Positions 6,077 through 7,412 of a stretch of 7,412 nucleotides of DNA are shown here, piece by piece; positions within the stretch are counted from its first letter, which is position 1; every line of letters starts with the position of its first letter. Source of the stretch: an uncultured Ruminococcus sp. (GTDB lineage: Bacteria > Bacillota > Clostridia > Oscillospirales > Acutalibacteraceae); the NCBI GenBank assembly GCA_902767125.1, contig CACXGJ010000031.1:1-7412 (forward strand), read 5' to 3'. A program made the translations under genes and the position numbers. The notes beneath the pieces are model-generated. The model searched no databases, was not told where the DNA came from, and saw only the letters and a program-made list of their open reading frames with translations.

Positions 6077-6144
6077 TTTTTGATAAATCGGGAAACTCAT
6101 TCCTCCTACTGCCTACACGGGCTAAAGATTTTTTCTCGTTGAAT

Positions 6145-6171
6145 TGAAACCAAAATATGATTTTAACTGTT
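6145..6171 (+). promoter_or_regulatory. Possible ECF-type autoregulatory promoter of the sigma gene
   Basis: TGAAAC (6145-6150) resembles the -35 of many ECF sigma promoters (TGAAAC or GGAAC). About 16 nt later CTGTT (6167-6171) is a weak match to the usual CGT/GTT -10. No good sigma-A promoter precedes the gene: an AT-rich TATTATAT (6171-6178) lacks a -35 at proper spacing. ECF genes often transcribe themselves, which makes the candidate reasonable, but the -10 is poor. Confidence 0.3.
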
Positions 6172-6216
6172 ATTATATACAGAAGTACTTCAATAATTGC
6201 AAGGAAGGTGAAAAAT

Positions 6217-6762
6217 TTGAATGATATGAAACTTGCACGGAAACTTAAATGCAAAGATCAAAAGGCTTTTGAAGAAATTATAGAAAAATATACTCCTCTT
6301 GTTTCTGCTATTATCTACAATGTTTCAAAAAATTCTCTTTCAAAAGAAGATATGGAAGAAACTGTTACAGATGTCTTTGTTACTCTTTGGAAAAATGCCG
6401 ATAATATCATTGATGACAAGCTCAAAGGCTATATATGCCGTATCGCAAAAACAAGAGCTTTGAATAAAATTTCATCCGTAAATTCTCACCAGCTTTTGAA
6501 CATTGATGACTATGACCCGGAAGATGATTTTTCTATATCGGCAGAAGTTGAGAAAAATGAACTTGCATCAGAACTCCGTGAGATAATCTCTCAAATTGAT
6601 ATGCCCGACAGGGAAATTATTATCAGGTATTATTACTACTCCCAGAATACATCTAAAATTGCAGAGGTTATGAATATCAATCAGCAAACTGTCAAGACAA
6701 AATTATGGCGTACAAGAGATAAAATTAAATCCAAACTTATCGAAAGGGGATATATACTATGA
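6217..6762 (+). CDS. ECF-type RNA polymerase sigma factor
   Basis: Alternative sigma-70 family factor of 181 aa. Sigma region 2 spans about 16-82 (AFEEIIEKYTPLVSAIIYN, then EDMEETVTDVFVTLWKN for the core-binding and -10-recognition part). After an acidic linker (92-112), region 4 spans about 117-174, with SKIAEVMNINQQTVKTKLWR (146-165) as the -35-recognition HTH. No region 1.1 or 3 is present, as expected for ECF. The frame is open from an ATG at 6157, but the SD GGAAGG (6203-6208) is 8 nt before TTG 6217, giving MNDMKLARKL; I choose TTG. The stop overlaps the next gene by 4 bp (ATGA). That gene is a single-pass membrane protein, so release from a membrane anti-sigma factor on an envelope signal is the probable control. 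ECF subgroup and regulon cannot be assigned from the window. Confidence 0.9.
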   Translation: MNDMKLARKLKCKDQKAFEEIIEKYTPLVSAIIYNVSKNSLSKEDMEETVTDVFVTLWKNADNIIDDKLKGYICRIAKTRALNKISSVNSHQLLNIDDYDPEDDFSISAEVEKNELASELREIISQIDMPDREIIIRYYYYSQNTSKIAEVMNINQQTVKTKLWRTRDKIKSKLIERGYIL

Positions 6763-7412
6763 AAACTACTTTCAAAAATACTTTCAATGAATGGGAAGAT
6801 GACTTACTGGATATTTCCCAAAATACCGTGACTGAAAATACAGATGTTTCCAGTGATGCGGTAAAATCAAGAGTGTTTTCTCAACTCGGTCTGAATAAAA
6901 AGAAAAAACATTTCAGCAGAACTGTTAAATTAAGCATGATTGCTGCAACACTTGCAGTGGCTGTTTTTGTGGGAACAACTGCTATCAGTGCCAACGGTGG
7001 AATTGAACGTATAAAAGAATTTTTTACAGGTAGTGTTTCTTCTTCCGATCTTTATGATGGAGGCAATGTTGAAGTTAAAACATCTGATCCGAATCTTAAT
7101 GTTGAACTTCTTGCCGTAACGGGAGATAAAAATAATTTCTATGCTGTAGTTCAGGCAGAAAAAAAAGATGGCACCACTTTTACTGATGAAAACTATATAT
7201 ATACTCCAAATAACTCAAGCAGTTATATAGAAGTTTTATGCAGAGATCAATCAGGTGAATATTATGGCGGTGTAAACCACAATACGACCAAAAAGTATCG
7301 TTTAAGCAATGACGGTAAAAAACTCAATATCTTCATATCAATGGATTTGAGTACAAATGTATTTAAACATTATCCTGATATTGGTAATGGTATTATGACT
7401 GTCAAAAGTGAA
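6759..7412 (+). CDS. Single-pass membrane protein, probable anti-sigma factor (3' end cut by window)
   Basis: Partial gene; 218 codons are present and no stop occurs before the window ends. The cytoplasmic N-terminus (1-57) includes EWEDDLLDIS and VKSRVFSQLGL (35-45), followed by a KKKK patch (47-50). One transmembrane helix spans about 57-78 (LSMIAATLAVAVFVGTTAISA). The exported part starts with GIERIKEFFTGSV and continues as a Ser/Asn/Tyr-rich, probably beta-strand domain (FYAVVQAEKKDG near 127-138). This layout, and the ATGA overlap with the ECF sigma gene, match Clostridia membrane proteins (DUF4179-like) encoded beside ECF sigma factors. I see no zinc-binding HxxxCxxC motif of the classical zinc-finger anti-sigma domain. 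The SD is GGGGA (6746-6750), 8 nt before the ATG. The ligand sensed by the exported part is unknown. Confidence 0.75.
   Translation, partial: MKTTFKNTFNEWEDDLLDISQNTVTENTDVSSDAVKSRVFSQLGLNKKKKHFSRTVKLSMIAATLAVAVFVGTTAISANGGIERIKEFFTGSVSSSDLYDGGNVEVKTSDPNLNVELLAVTGDKNNFYAVVQAEKKDGTTFTDENYIYTPNNSSSYIEVLCRDQSGEYYGGVNHNTTKKYRLSNDGKKLNIFISMDLSTNVFKHYPDIGNGIMTVKSE

Larger units (their letters stand above)
5958..6090. repeat. parS-bounded inverted/direct repeat element
   Basis: The block 5958-6076 is an imperfect inverted repeat centred near 6017. Each arm starts with parS, continues with TGATAAA (5977-5983; inverted copy 6050-6056), then AGGAG-type sequence running into a GAGAAGTGAGAAGTTGAAAACT-like arm (5993-6013), matched imperfectly by the complement of 6019-6044. 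There is also a direct repeat: both parS copies are followed, after 3 and 4 nt, by TGATAAATC then (A/G)GGA (5977-5989 and 6081-6093), a period of about 103 bp. It may be a dispersed chromosomal repeat family or a local duplication; I cannot tell from one copy. Confidence 0.65.

Noticed and set aside
5957..6142. Short plus-strand ORF beginning MFHVKH (61 aa)
   Set aside because: Its start is the translation of a parS palindrome, it spans both parS sites and the inverted repeat, and it has no SD or recognisable domain.
6054..6254. Short minus-strand ORF whose C-terminus reads MFHVKHF
   Set aside because: It is an artefact of the symmetrical parS sequence and overlaps the sigma gene start on the opposite strand.

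Overview
This 7.4 kb window comes from a low-GC, AT-rich chromosome. Gene content and codon use suggest an anaerobic member of the Clostridia (Firmicutes), possibly Ruminococcaceae/Oscillospiraceae-like. That placement is inferred from the MurE type, the DUF6442/XRE pair, TTG starts with strong Shine-Dalgarno (SD) sequences and two parS sites; no rRNA or other taxonomic marker is present.

Left two thirds (about 72-5135, minus strand): one leftward cell-envelope operon. A good sigma-A promoter (TTGAAG-N17-TAAAAT) sits 5' of murE. It is followed, with no gap above 30 bp, by murF, a membrane protein with a DUF4190-like C-terminus, an Lgt-family membrane enzyme, and a lipoprotein with a VanY-type D,D-carboxypeptidase fold. 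MurE and MurF carry out consecutive cytoplasmic steps of the peptidoglycan stem peptide. The last two genes concern lipoprotein maturation and the exported wall. Both carry substitutions at positions that are catalytic in characterised homologues: in the VanY-like protein one zinc-ligand His is Asn and the catalytic Glu is Gln; in the Lgt-like protein the essential His is Tyr and the signature Asn/Asn/Glu are Cys/Ala/Cys. At the extreme left edge a near-consensus leftward promoter fires out of the window.

Middle (5136-5930): a divergent region, then a rightward two-gene unit. It encodes a 105-aa three-helix membrane protein (DUF6442-like) translationally coupled to a 69-aa XRE/Cro regulator. 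The unit is driven by TTGACA-N17-TAATAT, whose -35 lies inside an 18-bp palindrome that is a plausible operator. A 19-bp-stem hairpin follows the regulator.

Right (5931-7412): a 286-nt stretch without a gene holds two exact 16-bp parS (ParB/Spo0J) sites, 103 bp apart, at the ends of an imperfect inverted repeat. The second lies in a 38-bp perfect palindrome. Then come an ECF-type sigma factor (TTG start) and, overlapping it by 4 bp, a single-pass membrane protein that is probably its anti-sigma factor and runs off the window end. The parS pair suggests an origin-proximal chromosomal position.
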